Part shown: piece by piece, positions 1 to 6,137 of the stretch | Numbering within the stretch: position 1 is the stretch's first letter | How the letters are laid out: each line of letters starts with the position of its first letter | Assembly: GCA_007280315.1 (NCBI GenBank) | Contig: QYQC01000021.1 | Coordinates: 1-10,281 of the forward strand | Source of the DNA: Betaproteobacteria bacterium | GTDB lineage: Bacteria > Pseudomonadota > Gammaproteobacteria > Burkholderiales > SG8-39 | DNA length: 10,281 bases | Direction: 5' to 3' | Notes under the pieces: model-generated | Seen by the model: the letters and a program-made list of their open reading frames with translations, nothing else | Told to the model about the DNA's origin: nothing | The model's database searches: none | Made by a program: the position numbers and the translations under genes

Positions 1-777
1 GCCGGCGTTGACATCCCGCGCCTCGCCCGCGCCGGCGTGGAGATTTTCTTCACCCAGGTGTTCCGCGACGGGTTCTTTCACGCCGACATGCATCCGGGCA
101 ATATTTTCGTCTCCACCGACGCCGCAATCCGCGGGAAGTATATCGCCGTCGATTTCGGCATCATGGGTACGCTCACCGATGTCGACAAGAACTACCTGGC
201 GCAGAATTTTCTCGCCTTTTTCCAGCGCGATTACAAACGCGTGGCGCAGGCGCACCTGGAAGCGGGCTGGGTGCCGGCCGATACCCGCATCGACGAATTC
301 GAGAATGCCATTCGCGCCGTATGCGAGCCGGTGTTCGACCGGCCGCTGAAGGATATTTCTTTCGGCAGGGTGCTGCTGCGCCTGTTCCAGACTTCACGCC
401 GCTTCAACGTCGAGATCCAGCCACAGTTGGTGATGCTGCAAAAAACGCTGCTTAACATCGAAGGCCTGGGGCGGCAGCTCGACCCCGAACTCGACCTGTG
501 GAAAACCGCAAAGCCCTATCTCGAGCGCTGGATGAGCGAACAGCTGGGTTGGCGCGGATTGTTGCGCGGCCTGCAGAATGAAGCCCCGCGCTGGGCGACC
601 CTGCTGCCGCAATTACCGCGCCTCGCGCACCGCGCCCTCGCCGCGGACCACGCGGCCGGGATCGAACAAGCGCTGGAGCGGCTTGCAGCCGCGCAAAGCC
701 AGCGCAACCACACCACCGTGATGCTCGGCCTGTTGCTCGCGGCCCTGCTTGCCTGGCAGATCTACCTGGTACTGTAG
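1..777 (+). CDS. ubiB: UbiB, ubiquinone biosynthesis protein kinase-like (3' part)
   Basis: The reading frame is open from base 1 with no start, so the gene enters from the left; 258 codons are visible of a usual total of about 500-550. UbiB is an atypical (ABC1/ADCK/UbiB family) kinase-like ATPase needed for coenzyme Q synthesis and anchored to the inner membrane. Seen here: the catalytic-loop motif HADMHPGN at visible residues 27-34 and the metal-binding DFG at 51-53, both diagnostic of the family. An alpha-helical C lobe follows. The end is a hydrophobic helix (about visible residues 240-258) and the TAG stop comes directly after it. Escherichia coli UbiB carries two C-terminal membrane helices, so this copy looks one helix short. 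It is followed by a hairpin and a convergent transporter gene. Its usual partners ubiE and ubiJ would lie upstream, outside the window. Confidence 0.95.
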   Translation, partial: AGVDIPRLARAGVEIFFTQVFRDGFFHADMHPGNIFVSTDAAIRGKYIAVDFGIMGTLTDVDKNYLAQNFLAFFQRDYKRVAQAHLEAGWVPADTRIDEFENAIRAVCEPVFDRPLKDISFGRVLLRLFQTSRRFNVEIQPQLVMLQKTLLNIEGLGRQLDPELDLWKTAKPYLERWMSEQLGWRGLLRGLQNEAPRWATLLPQLPRLAHRALAADHAAGIEQALERLAAAQSQRNHTTVMLGLLLAALLAWQIYLVL

Positions 778-806
778 CCGCGGATCGGACTAATGCGAAC
801 GCGGGG

Positions 807-826
807 GCGCGGGAAATTGCCCGCGC
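807..826. terminator. Hairpin between convergent ubiB and symporter genes
   Basis: A perfect 7-bp inverted repeat, GCGCGGG (807-813) and CCCGCGC (820-826), encloses the 6-nt loop AAATTG. It sits in the 53-bp gap between two convergent stop codons (777 and 831), the expected place for a bidirectional terminator. No T-tract follows on either strand, so intrinsic termination is only a guess; it may instead stabilise the 3' ends or act with Rho. Confidence 0.4.
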
Positions 827-830
827 TGGA

Positions 831-2315
831 TCAGTGGTGGCCGTGCTGCCCCGGCAACGGCTTTTGATGCGCGAGAGAGGCCTCGATCGACTGGCCATGG
901 TGGCGGATGATGGATGGTGCCAGCGTTCCCAGCAGCATGCCGATCACCGCGGCGAAGAAACCGACCAGATTCGGCGGCACCATGGCCTCTGCCGCAATGT
1001 TGCTGGCCGCGAGCCAGGTGCCGACGCCGAGCACGATGGAAAACAACGCCCCTTGCGTGTTGGCGCGCTTCCAGTAGGCGCCAGCCAGCAGCGGCACAAA
1101 AGCCCCGGTCAGCGTCGCGTTGTAGGCGTTTTGCACCATCTCGTACATGGTGCTGGTACTGTTGACGGCGAACGTGAGCGCCGCGGCCGAAAACGTGACC
1201 AGGATGATGCGCAGCGTCAGCAGCATCTGCCGGTCGCCCATGTGGGGCACGAATGGGCGCAGCACGTTTTCAGTAAACAGCGCCGTCGGTGCGAGCAGGG
1301 CGCCGCTGGCGGTGGACAGGATGGCCGACAGTAGCGCGCCGAAAAACATCACCTGCGCCCACAGCGGCATCTTGCCCAGCACCAGGTCGGGCAGGATCTT
1401 CTGGATGATGCGGGGGTCCTTGTCGGCGAACAGGGCGGCGAGCGACGGGTCGGCCACCAGCGCCGCATAAGCGATATAGATCGGCACGAAGGCAAAACAA
1501 AAATAAATCAGCCCGCCGATGATGGTGCCGCGCACCGCCGTGTTCTCGTTCTTGGCGCTGGTCATGCGTTGGAACACGTCCTGCTGCGGGATCGAGCCGA
1601 AGGCGAAGGCAAAGAAAGCGCCCGCCATCGCCCACCAGCCGGCAGCATCCATGCCGGTCGGGAACATCACCAGCTTGCCGTCGGCGGCGGCCTGCCGCAG
1701 GACTTTTTCCGCTCCCCCGGCGAGGTCGCCGACGAGCAGCGCCACCAGGGTCAGGCCGATCAGGATGACTACCGTCTGGAACAGGTCGGTGAAGGCCACC
1801 GACCACATGCCGCCGAAAATCGTATAGATGACTACCACGCCGGCGCCAAGCATGACGGCATGGTTCAATTCCAGCAGACCGCCCGAAAGCGTGTAGATCA
1901 CCAGGCCCAGGGCGGTCATCTGCGCCGAAGTCCAGCCCAGATAGCTCACGGTGATGGACAGGCTGGTCAGCACCTCCACCGGTTTGCCGTAGCGCTGCTT
2001 GTAAAAATCACCGATGGTCAGAAGATTCATTCGGTAGAACAATCTGGCGAAAAGCAGCGCCGCCAGCACCAGGCAAACCGACGCGCCGAAGGGGTCGCCC
2101 GGGATACCGTGCAGGCCGTCCTTGGCAAATGTGGCGGACACTGACAGCACGGTCTCGGCGCCGAACCAGGTCGCGAAAACGGTGGCGATGTTCATGTACA
2201 GGGGCAGGCTGCGACCGGCGATCAGGTAGTCGGTCGAATTCTTGACGCGTCGCGCGGCGATCAATCCGATGGCGATGGTCACCACCAGGTAGAGTAGAAC
2301 GAAGGTGATCAGCAT
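831..2315 (-). CDS. Sodium:solute symporter (SSS/SSF family) permease
   Basis: 494 residues, inner-membrane secondary transporter of the LeuT-fold sodium:solute symporter family. The first membrane helix is residues 1-22, followed by the family signature STDYLIAGRSL (27-37). About a dozen further hydrophobic segments run to about residue 472. The segment SAILSTASGALLAP (330-343) corresponds to the helix holding the Na2 site in vSGLT, with Ser334/Thr335 in the position of its paired serines; sodium coupling is therefore likely. The C-terminus is a short polar, His-rich cytoplasmic tail (HHGQ at 472-475, GQHGHH at the end). The ATG at 2313-2315 gives an intact first helix; only a weak GAG-type ribosome-binding site precedes it. 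The substrate cannot be read from sequence; SSF members carry sugars, amino acids, carboxylates or pantothenate. It has its own promoter candidate at 2409-2437, so co-transcription with the upstream hydrolase is not required. Confidence 0.9.
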   Translation of the reverse strand: MLITFVLLYLVVTIAIGLIAARRVKNSTDYLIAGRSLPLYMNIATVFATWFGAETVLSVSATFAKDGLHGIPGDPFGASVCLVLAALLFARLFYRMNLLTIGDFYKQRYGKPVEVLTSLSITVSYLGWTSAQMTALGLVIYTLSGGLLELNHAVMLGAGVVVIYTIFGGMWSVAFTDLFQTVVILIGLTLVALLVGDLAGGAEKVLRQAAADGKLVMFPTGMDAAGWWAMAGAFFAFAFGSIPQQDVFQRMTSAKNENTAVRGTIIGGLIYFCFAFVPIYIAYAALVADPSLAALFADKDPRIIQKILPDLVLGKMPLWAQVMFFGALLSAILSTASGALLAPTALFTENVLRPFVPHMGDRQMLLTLRIILVTFSAAALTFAVNSTSTMYEMVQNAYNATLTGAFVPLLAGAYWKRANTQGALFSIVLGVGTWLAASNIAAEAMVPPNLVGFFAAVIGMLLGTLAPSIIRHHGQSIEASLAHQKPLPGQHGHH

Positions 2316-2408
2316 GTCTCAGTCTCGCACAGGGCCGGATGGGTGAAGCGCCGGTGTTCGCGGAGTCTTATCATGCTGTCGACGCGGCTTATTATTCATT
2401 TACGGCGC

Positions 2409-2437
2409 AATCTACGCCTGCGGCGCGCGGATGGCAA
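2409..2437 (-). promoter_or_regulatory. Sigma70-type promoter candidate for the symporter gene
   Basis: On the minus strand TTGCCA (2432-2437, five of six to the -35 consensus) is followed by exactly 17 nt and then TAGATT (2409-2414, four of six to the -10 consensus). The predicted start would fall near 2402, giving a leader of about 87 nt. The unusually A/T-rich stretch 2387-2402 lies at and just after the predicted start. The rest of the 149-bp gap between the hydrolase stop and the symporter start (2316-2468) holds no other gene that I can support. Confidence 0.5.
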
Positions 2438-2468
2438 CGCCCTCGCGAACGAATTGCCTTGCACGGTG

Positions 2469-3419
2469 CTAACGCCGCTGCGGTGTTCCCGGCAGCCGCT
2501 TGGTCCCGGCAAGTTCGTCCGCCATGTCGCGCACATTGGAGCGCATCAGGCGGTTATAGCGCCAGCTTCCATAGCGCGCGTTGAGTTCCTCCAGCGCCGC
2601 GTCCTGCAGCGCATCGCCCGCCAGCCCCTGACGTTGCAGCTTGGCAACGACTCCGCGCAATTCCGTCAGGTAGGTTTTGAATTCCGCGAGTTCGGTCTGC
2701 GACGCCACTTCGCCGTGCCCTGGAACAATGATGTTGTAGCGCACACCCTCGTCCTCGGCCATGCGCTCAAGGCTTTGCGTCCATTGCGCCACCGTGGCGT
2801 CGATCAGGTTCGGGATCGAACGCGACCACAACAGGTCGCCGCCGAACATGACTCCGGCGTCCGGGACGTAGGCCACGGTGTCCGATCCGGTATGCCCGGG
2901 CCAGGAACGCAAAAGAACGCTGCGGCGACCCAGCCAAACGTGAAGTGTCTGGCCGTAGCCCAACTGCGGCGGAAGCAGGTTTCGTATTCTTTCGCGGTCG
3001 GCATCAGTAGCCTTGCTGCCGAGGAATTTCATGTTTTCGCTTTGCACCCAATCGTGCATGCGCTGCTGGCCGATCACCTGCGCGCCCGCTGCGGCAAAAA
3101 TGCGGTTACCCGACACATGATCGATGTGATAGTGCGTATTGACCAGGAAGCGCAGCGGCAGTGCGGTGCGCTTGTGGATCTCCGCGAGCAGTGCCTGCGC
3201 GGCTTCGGGCTTGTAGAAGCTGTCGACGACCAGCACCCCATCGTCGCCGATGACAAAGCCCGCGTTCGCGCCCGCCTTGCCGTCGATGTCGGTAGCTGCA
3301 AATACGCCAGGCGCAAGCTCCACGAGCTTGAAAAATGCCGGCGCCGCGTCGGCGCCTGCCTGCGCGCGCGCAATCCCGCTGCACAGCAGGGTCAGCGCCG
3401 TGACAAGGGCGATGATCAT
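2469..3419 (-). CDS. Exported metallo-beta-lactamase-fold metallohydrolase
   Basis: 316 residues. Residues 1-20 form a Sec signal peptide (hydrophobic core IIALVTALTLLC, likely cleavage after an ARAQA-type site), so the enzyme should act in the periplasm. The fold is shown by the dinuclear-zinc motif HYHIDH (His96, His98, Asp100, His101), then His176 in SWPGHTG, Asp195 in FGGDLLW and His235 in PGHGE, all in family order. This set is the complete ligand list for an MBL hydrolase using a bridging Asp. The layout resembles periplasmic MBL proteins near class B3-like enzymes and SoxH-type hydrolases, but the substrate is unknown and antibiotic hydrolysis should not be assumed. The start overlaps the upstream lyase stop as ATGA (3416-3419); the nearest purine run, GAGG, is only one base from the ATG, so translation probably depends on re-initiation. 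About 80 C-terminal residues are helical and have no motif I recognise. Confidence 0.88.
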   Translation of the reverse strand: MIIALVTALTLLCSGIARAQAGADAAPAFFKLVELAPGVFAATDIDGKAGANAGFVIGDDGVLVVDSFYKPEAAQALLAEIHKRTALPLRFLVNTHYHIDHVSGNRIFAAAGAQVIGQQRMHDWVQSENMKFLGSKATDADRERIRNLLPPQLGYGQTLHVWLGRRSVLLRSWPGHTGSDTVAYVPDAGVMFGGDLLWSRSIPNLIDATVAQWTQSLERMAEDEGVRYNIIVPGHGEVASQTELAEFKTYLTELRGVVAKLQRQGLAGDALQDAALEELNARYGSWRYNRLMRSNVRDMADELAGTKRLPGTPQRR

Positions 3420-4237
3420 GCCTCGAACATCGCGCTGATATCCCGGTAGGTCACCGCCTCGTCCGCGAAATTGAAGGTGCCGTGTTCCCGCATTTCCCTG
3501 GCGCCACGAAGGAAAGCGCCGAGGGCGGCGCGGGAGAGCGCACTGCCGACGCTGACGCGCTTCACGCCGATTTCCGACAACTGGGCAAGGCTGAGCTGGA
3601 CACCCTGCAGCCCCATCACGACGTTCACCGGTCGATCGACGGATCGAACCACGGTGGCGATGTCCTCCCTGCTCCTCAGTCCCGGCGCATAGAGAACATC
3701 CGCACCGGCCTCCTGATAGGCCTGAAGCCGCCGGATCGTGTCCGCGAGGTCGGGCCGGCCGTGGAGATAGTTTTCCGCGCGTCCCGTCAGCGTGAAAGGA
3801 AACGGAAGCGCGTGCGCAGCTTCCGCCGCCGCGCGCACCCGCTCGATCGCCAGTTGATGCTCGTAGATTGGATCGCCCGGACGGTTGGTGGAATCTTCAA
3901 TCGAGCCGCCGACCAGCCCGGCCGCTGCCGCGAGCCGGATGGTTTCCGCGACCGAGGCGGGATCATCGCCAAAGCCGTTCTCAAGATCGGCGCTAACCGG
4001 CAGGTCGGTGGCCGACACGATATCGGCCACATGCGCCAGCATCCTGTCGCGGCCTATTGTGTTGTCCCGCTGCCCGACGGAAAACGCGTATCCGGCGCTG
4101 GTGGTCGCCAGCGCTTCAAAGCCCAGGCACGCGAGCAGTCGCGCCGTGCCGGCATCCCACGGGTTGGGAATGATGAAAGCGCCACTTCCCTGGTGAAGCG
4201 CGCGAAAGGTGCTGCCTTTTTCCGCCTGGGTTCGCAT
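3416..4237 (-). CDS. PEP mutase / isocitrate lyase superfamily enzyme
   Basis: 273 residues from the ATG at 4235-4237. That start is chosen because AGGAGG lies 7 nt upstream and because the family begins with a short helix before the NPWDAG strand; an in-frame ATG at 4291 would add 18 low-complexity residues and has no ribosome-binding site. Motifs, in TIM-barrel order: NPWDAG (25-30), TTSAGYA (45-51), SADLENGFG with Asp84 and Glu86 (metal binding), SIEDS with Glu114/Asp115, and TGRAEN with Arg153/Glu155. The KKCGH/KRCGH catalytic loop of isocitrate and methylisocitrate lyases is absent, so it is neither of these. Members of this branch cleave or form C-C bonds in 2-oxo or 2-hydroxy acids, for example oxaloacetate decarboxylase; a few form C-P bonds. 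Cytosolic, no signal peptide. It is the first gene of a translationally coupled pair with the exported hydrolase. Confidence 0.88.
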   Translation of the reverse strand: MRTQAEKGSTFRALHQGSGAFIIPNPWDAGTARLLACLGFEALATTSAGYAFSVGQRDNTIGRDRMLAHVADIVSATDLPVSADLENGFGDDPASVAETIRLAAAAGLVGGSIEDSTNRPGDPIYEHQLAIERVRAAAEAAHALPFPFTLTGRAENYLHGRPDLADTIRRLQAYQEAGADVLYAPGLRSREDIATVVRSVDRPVNVVMGLQGVQLSLAQLSEIGVKRVSVGSALSRAALGAFLRGAREMREHGTFNFADEAVTYRDISAMFEA

Positions 4238-4244
4238 TTGGTTT

Positions 4245-4250
4245 CCTCCT
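4245..4250 (-). promoter_or_regulatory. Strong Shine-Dalgarno deciding the lyase start
   Basis: AGGAGG on the minus strand, separated by 7 nt (AAACCAA) from the ATG at 4235-4237. It is the best ribosome-binding site in the window and fixes the lyase start at 4237 rather than 4291. Confidence 0.85.
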
Positions 4251-4264
4251 GTATTAGTGTCCCA

Positions 4265-4274
4265 CGGTGCACCG
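4265..4274. repeat. 10-bp palindrome in the lyase leader
   Basis: CGGTGCACCG is a perfect 10-bp palindrome 15 bp upstream of the lyase ribosome-binding site. It could be an operator or chance in GC-rich DNA. The sequence resembles no regulator site I can name with confidence. Confidence 0.3.
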
Positions 4275-4375
4275 CCGCCGTCCAACTTCATGAGTCAGCG
4301 GCGTCACGACTTGGCTGCGGCGCAGACGATGGCCGCTGCTTCGCTGCGGTCTATCGTGTGGTCCGGCGCAAGCGT

Positions 4376-4404
4376 CATGTGCCACATGTTCCTCCCGGTA
4401 CCGG
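4376..4404. promoter_or_regulatory. Two adjacent palindromes in the divergent control region
   Basis: CATGTG-C-CACATG (4376-4388) is a 6-bp inverted repeat with a 1-bp spacer. CCGGTACCGG (4395-4404) is a perfect 10-bp palindrome beginning 6 bp later. They lie 30-60 bp before the macro-domain start, inside the 197-bp gap (4238-4434) between divergently transcribed genes, where operators would be expected. No clear -35/-10 pair was found in this gap on either strand, and no further gene. Confidence 0.35.
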
Positions 4405-4422
4405 CGGCGCTGCGCGGAGCGG

Positions 4423-4428
4423 TAGAAT
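4423..4428 (+). promoter_or_regulatory. -10-like hexamer just before the macro-domain gene
   Basis: TAGAAT matches five of six bases of the -10 consensus and ends 6 bp before the ATG at 4435, so a transcript started from it would be leaderless or nearly so. No -35 hexamer is present at 15-19 bp, and the ATG lacks a proper Shine-Dalgarno (only AGG two bases away), which is at least consistent with leaderless translation. Confidence 0.25.
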
Positions 4429-4434
4429 TCAGGC

Positions 4435-4947
4435 ATGCGCGCCAAGCTGATAGCGGTCGAAGCCGACATTACGACGCTGCCGGTGGATGCCATCGTCAAT
4501 GCCGCCAACAATTCGCTCCTGGGCGGCGGCGGCGTGGACGGTGCGATACACCGCGCTGCGGGACCTGAACTTCTCGCCGAGTGCCGCACGCTTATAGGCT
4601 GCGCCACCGGGCAGGCCAAGATCACGCGCGGTTATCGACTTCAGGCGAAATATGTAATTCACACCGTCGGACCGGTATGGCAGGGCGGCGCGCGGGGCGA
4701 ACCCGGGTTGCTTGCCTCCTGCTACCGCGAAAGCCTGGCGCTGGCGCTGGCGCACGGCGCTGGCCGCATCGCCTTTCCCGCGATCAGTTGCGGCGTCTAC
4801 GGCTATCCACCGCCGTTGGCGACACGCATCGCTCTTGGCGAATGCGCGCGGTTCGCCGCGGCCGAATCGCGCATCGCGCAAATCGTGTTTGCCTGTTTCG
4901 GCCCCGAGATGCTGGCGCTGTACCGGACGGAACTGGTGAAGCTGTAA
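4435..4947 (+). CDS. Macro-domain ADP-ribosyl hydrolase (YmdB-like)
   Basis: 170 residues, a single macro domain, cytosolic. It follows the YmdB/MacroD layout closely: DIT (11-13), VDAIVNAANNSL (17-28), GGGGVDGAIHRAAG (30-43), HTVGPVW (76-82) and ISCGVYGYP (117-125). Asn25 and Asp35, the residues implicated in catalysis in E. coli YmdB, stand at the same numbers here, so it should be an active hydrolase of O-acetyl-ADP-ribose or of ADP-ribose on acidic residues. E. coli YmdB also modulates RNase III; that role cannot be inferred here. Two deviations: the usual GDIT loop reads ADIT (Gly10 to Ala) beside the adenine-binding Asp11, and ISTG reads ISCG. It is the first gene of a probable two-gene unit with a VanZ-family gene 12 nt downstream in the same frame. 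Confidence 0.92.
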   Translation: MRAKLIAVEADITTLPVDAIVNAANNSLLGGGGVDGAIHRAAGPELLAECRTLIGCATGQAKITRGYRLQAKYVIHTVGPVWQGGARGEPGLLASCYRESLALALAHGAGRIAFPAISCGVYGYPPPLATRIALGECARFAAAESRIAQIVFACFGPEMLALYRTELVKL

Positions 4948-4959
4948 CATGGTGACATT

Positions 4960-6057
4960 GTGACCGTCACCGATCCCAGACCTTCGCCGCTGGCGCGCTA
5001 TCTGCTGCTCGCCTATGTACTGCTGGTCATCTATGCCAGCCTGCACCCGTTCTCTGGCTGGCGCGATCAGGGCGTGGGCGCGTTCGCCTTTTTCACCGGC
5101 GGCCTGCCGCGCTATATCACGACTTTCGATCTGGTGACCAATTTCGCCGCCTATCTTCCCCTCGGGTTTCTCGTGTTGCTGGCGTTGCACCCGCACCTGC
5201 GCGGAACGCTTGCGCTCACCACGGCGGGCCTGGCCGGCTGCTTGCTGAGCTTCGCGCTGGAGACGCTGCAGACCTTTCTCCCCAGCCGATTCCCGTCCAA
5301 TCTCGATTTCGCCACCAACGCGCTGGGCGCGTTCGCCGGCGCCGCGTTGGCGCTGCGCTTCGGCATCAGTCTGCTCGGCAGCGGCAGAATCTACGCACTG
5401 CGCCACCGCTGGTTTGCCGCGGGCGCGCGCTACGATCTCGGTCTGGTGCTGCTCGCGCTGTGGCTGTTCACGCAGCTCACGCCGGAGACGCTGTTGTTCG
5501 GCAACGGCGATCTGCGCGGCGTGCTCGGTCCGGCACCGGCAGTGCTGCATTCGGCCGAGGTGTTCATCCAGGCCGAAGCGGCGGTGGCCGCCTGCAACCT
5601 GCTTGCGATCGGCCTGTTTCTCTCCTGTCTGATGCAGGACGCGCGGCCGCTGCGCCGGCTGCTGCTGGCGCTGTTCGCGGCGGCACTGGCGCTGAAAACA
5701 GTCGCGGTGGGCGTCGTACTCAAGGCGCAGAACGTACTCGCCTGGCTCACACCTGGCGCGTTCCTTGGTCTGGCAGGCGGCGCGCTGACGCTGCTGCTGG
5801 CGGTGGCACTGCCGCGCGCCGCGCGTCTGGCACTGGCGGGCCTGCTGCTGATGGCTGCGACCGTGCTGGTCAACCTGACGCCGGAGAATCCGTACCTGGT
5901 CAACGCCCTGAAGCAATGGCCGCAGGGCTATTTTCTGAACTTCAACGGCGTAACGCATCTGGTTTCCCTCGCCTGGCCGTTTGTCGCGCTGTTCTATCTG
6001 ATGCTGCTTGCGCCGCGCCTCGCCGCTCAAGGCTCCCCTAGTCGCGACAAGCTATAA
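4960..6057 (+). CDS. VanZ-family integral membrane protein
   Basis: 365 residues from a GTG at 4960-4962. This start is chosen because GGTGA (4951-4955) sits 4 nt before it and the macro-gene stop (4945-4947) blocks any useful in-frame extension. The N-terminal third is a VanZ-like domain: a first helix with YASLHPFSGW (25-34), then Asp57/Asn61, YLPLGF (65-70), Glu101, Gln104, PSR (108-110), Asp116 and ATNALG (118-123), the conserved polar residues of the family within or next to membrane segments. The remaining 230 or so residues add about six more hydrophobic segments and a conserved-looking NFNGVTHL stretch (327-334), making the protein about twice the size of VanZ itself. VanZ confers low-level teicoplanin resistance in enterococci by an unknown mechanism. 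In Gram-negative bacteria the family has no settled role, so no resistance phenotype should be assumed. Confidence 0.85.
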   Translation: MTVTDPRPSPLARYLLLAYVLLVIYASLHPFSGWRDQGVGAFAFFTGGLPRYITTFDLVTNFAAYLPLGFLVLLALHPHLRGTLALTTAGLAGCLLSFALETLQTFLPSRFPSNLDFATNALGAFAGAALALRFGISLLGSGRIYALRHRWFAAGARYDLGLVLLALWLFTQLTPETLLFGNGDLRGVLGPAPAVLHSAEVFIQAEAAVAACNLLAIGLFLSCLMQDARPLRRLLLALFAAALALKTVAVGVVLKAQNVLAWLTPGAFLGLAGGALTLLLAVALPRAARLALAGLLLMAATVLVNLTPENPYLVNALKQWPQGYFLNFNGVTHLVSLAWPFVALFYLMLLAPRLAAQGSPSRDKL

Positions 6058-6058
6058 T
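6053..6058 (+). promoter_or_regulatory. Consensus -10 hexamer overlapping the VanZ stop
   Basis: A perfect TATAAT covers the TAA stop of the VanZ gene. A transcript would start near 6065 and have a leader of about 69 nt before the ferredoxin ATG. No -35 hexamer is found at 15-19 bp and there is no TGn extension, so either an activator is needed or the match is chance. Confidence 0.35.
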
Positions 6059-6077
6059 TTGGACTAGGTTGTAAAAC

Positions 6078-6100
6078 GACATGCAGGCAAGCGGCATGTC
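6078..6100 (+). repeat. Perfect inverted repeat in the ferredoxin leader
   Basis: GACATGC (6078-6084) pairs perfectly with GCATGTC (6094-6100) across a 9-nt loop. It lies downstream of the -10 candidate and 33 nt before the ferredoxin ATG, so it would be a hairpin in the leader RNA, or an operator in DNA. There is no T-tract, so a terminator is less likely. Confidence 0.45.
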
Positions 6101-6137
6101 CCCGCAGCGGCATTTCTGTCCAGCGAGTCCCGCATGA
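6090..6137 (+). repeat. 16-nt periodic motif up to the ferredoxin start
   Basis: AGCGGCAT occurs at 6090 and again at 6106. A shortened AGCG copy follows at 6122 and runs into the start codon at 6134, so the three units begin exactly 16 nt apart. The first unit also forms the right arm of the hairpin. It may be a regulator array or a small tandem duplication that has decayed. Confidence 0.35.

Noticed and set aside
2339..2584. Small plus-strand open frame in the gap before the hydrolase gene
   Set aside because: No ribosome-binding site or motif, and its second half is antisense to the hydrolase gene.
2469..3419. Annotation as an antibiotic-resistance beta-lactamase
   Set aside because: The fold and zinc ligands are shared by many hydrolases, and nothing here identifies a beta-lactam substrate; the operon context is metabolic.
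2343..3449. 368-codon open frame on the plus strand
   Set aside because: Antisense to the exported MBL hydrolase, whose full set of zinc ligands is intact on the other strand.
4238..4291. 18-residue N-terminal extension of the lyase from the ATG at 4291
   Set aside because: The strong AGGAGG 7 nt before the ATG at 4235-4237 and the normal family N-terminus favour the shorter form.
4367..4383. Sigma54-like site on the minus strand (TGGCAC followed by TTGC)
   Set aside because: The spacing between the two elements is 7 nt where 5 is needed, so GG and GC are out of register.
4429..6030. 533-codon open frame on the minus strand
   Set aside because: It lies wholly opposite the macro-domain and VanZ genes, is extremely rich in Gln and Arg with no motif, and arises from GC-rich codon structure. 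The plus-strand proteins have clear family motifs.
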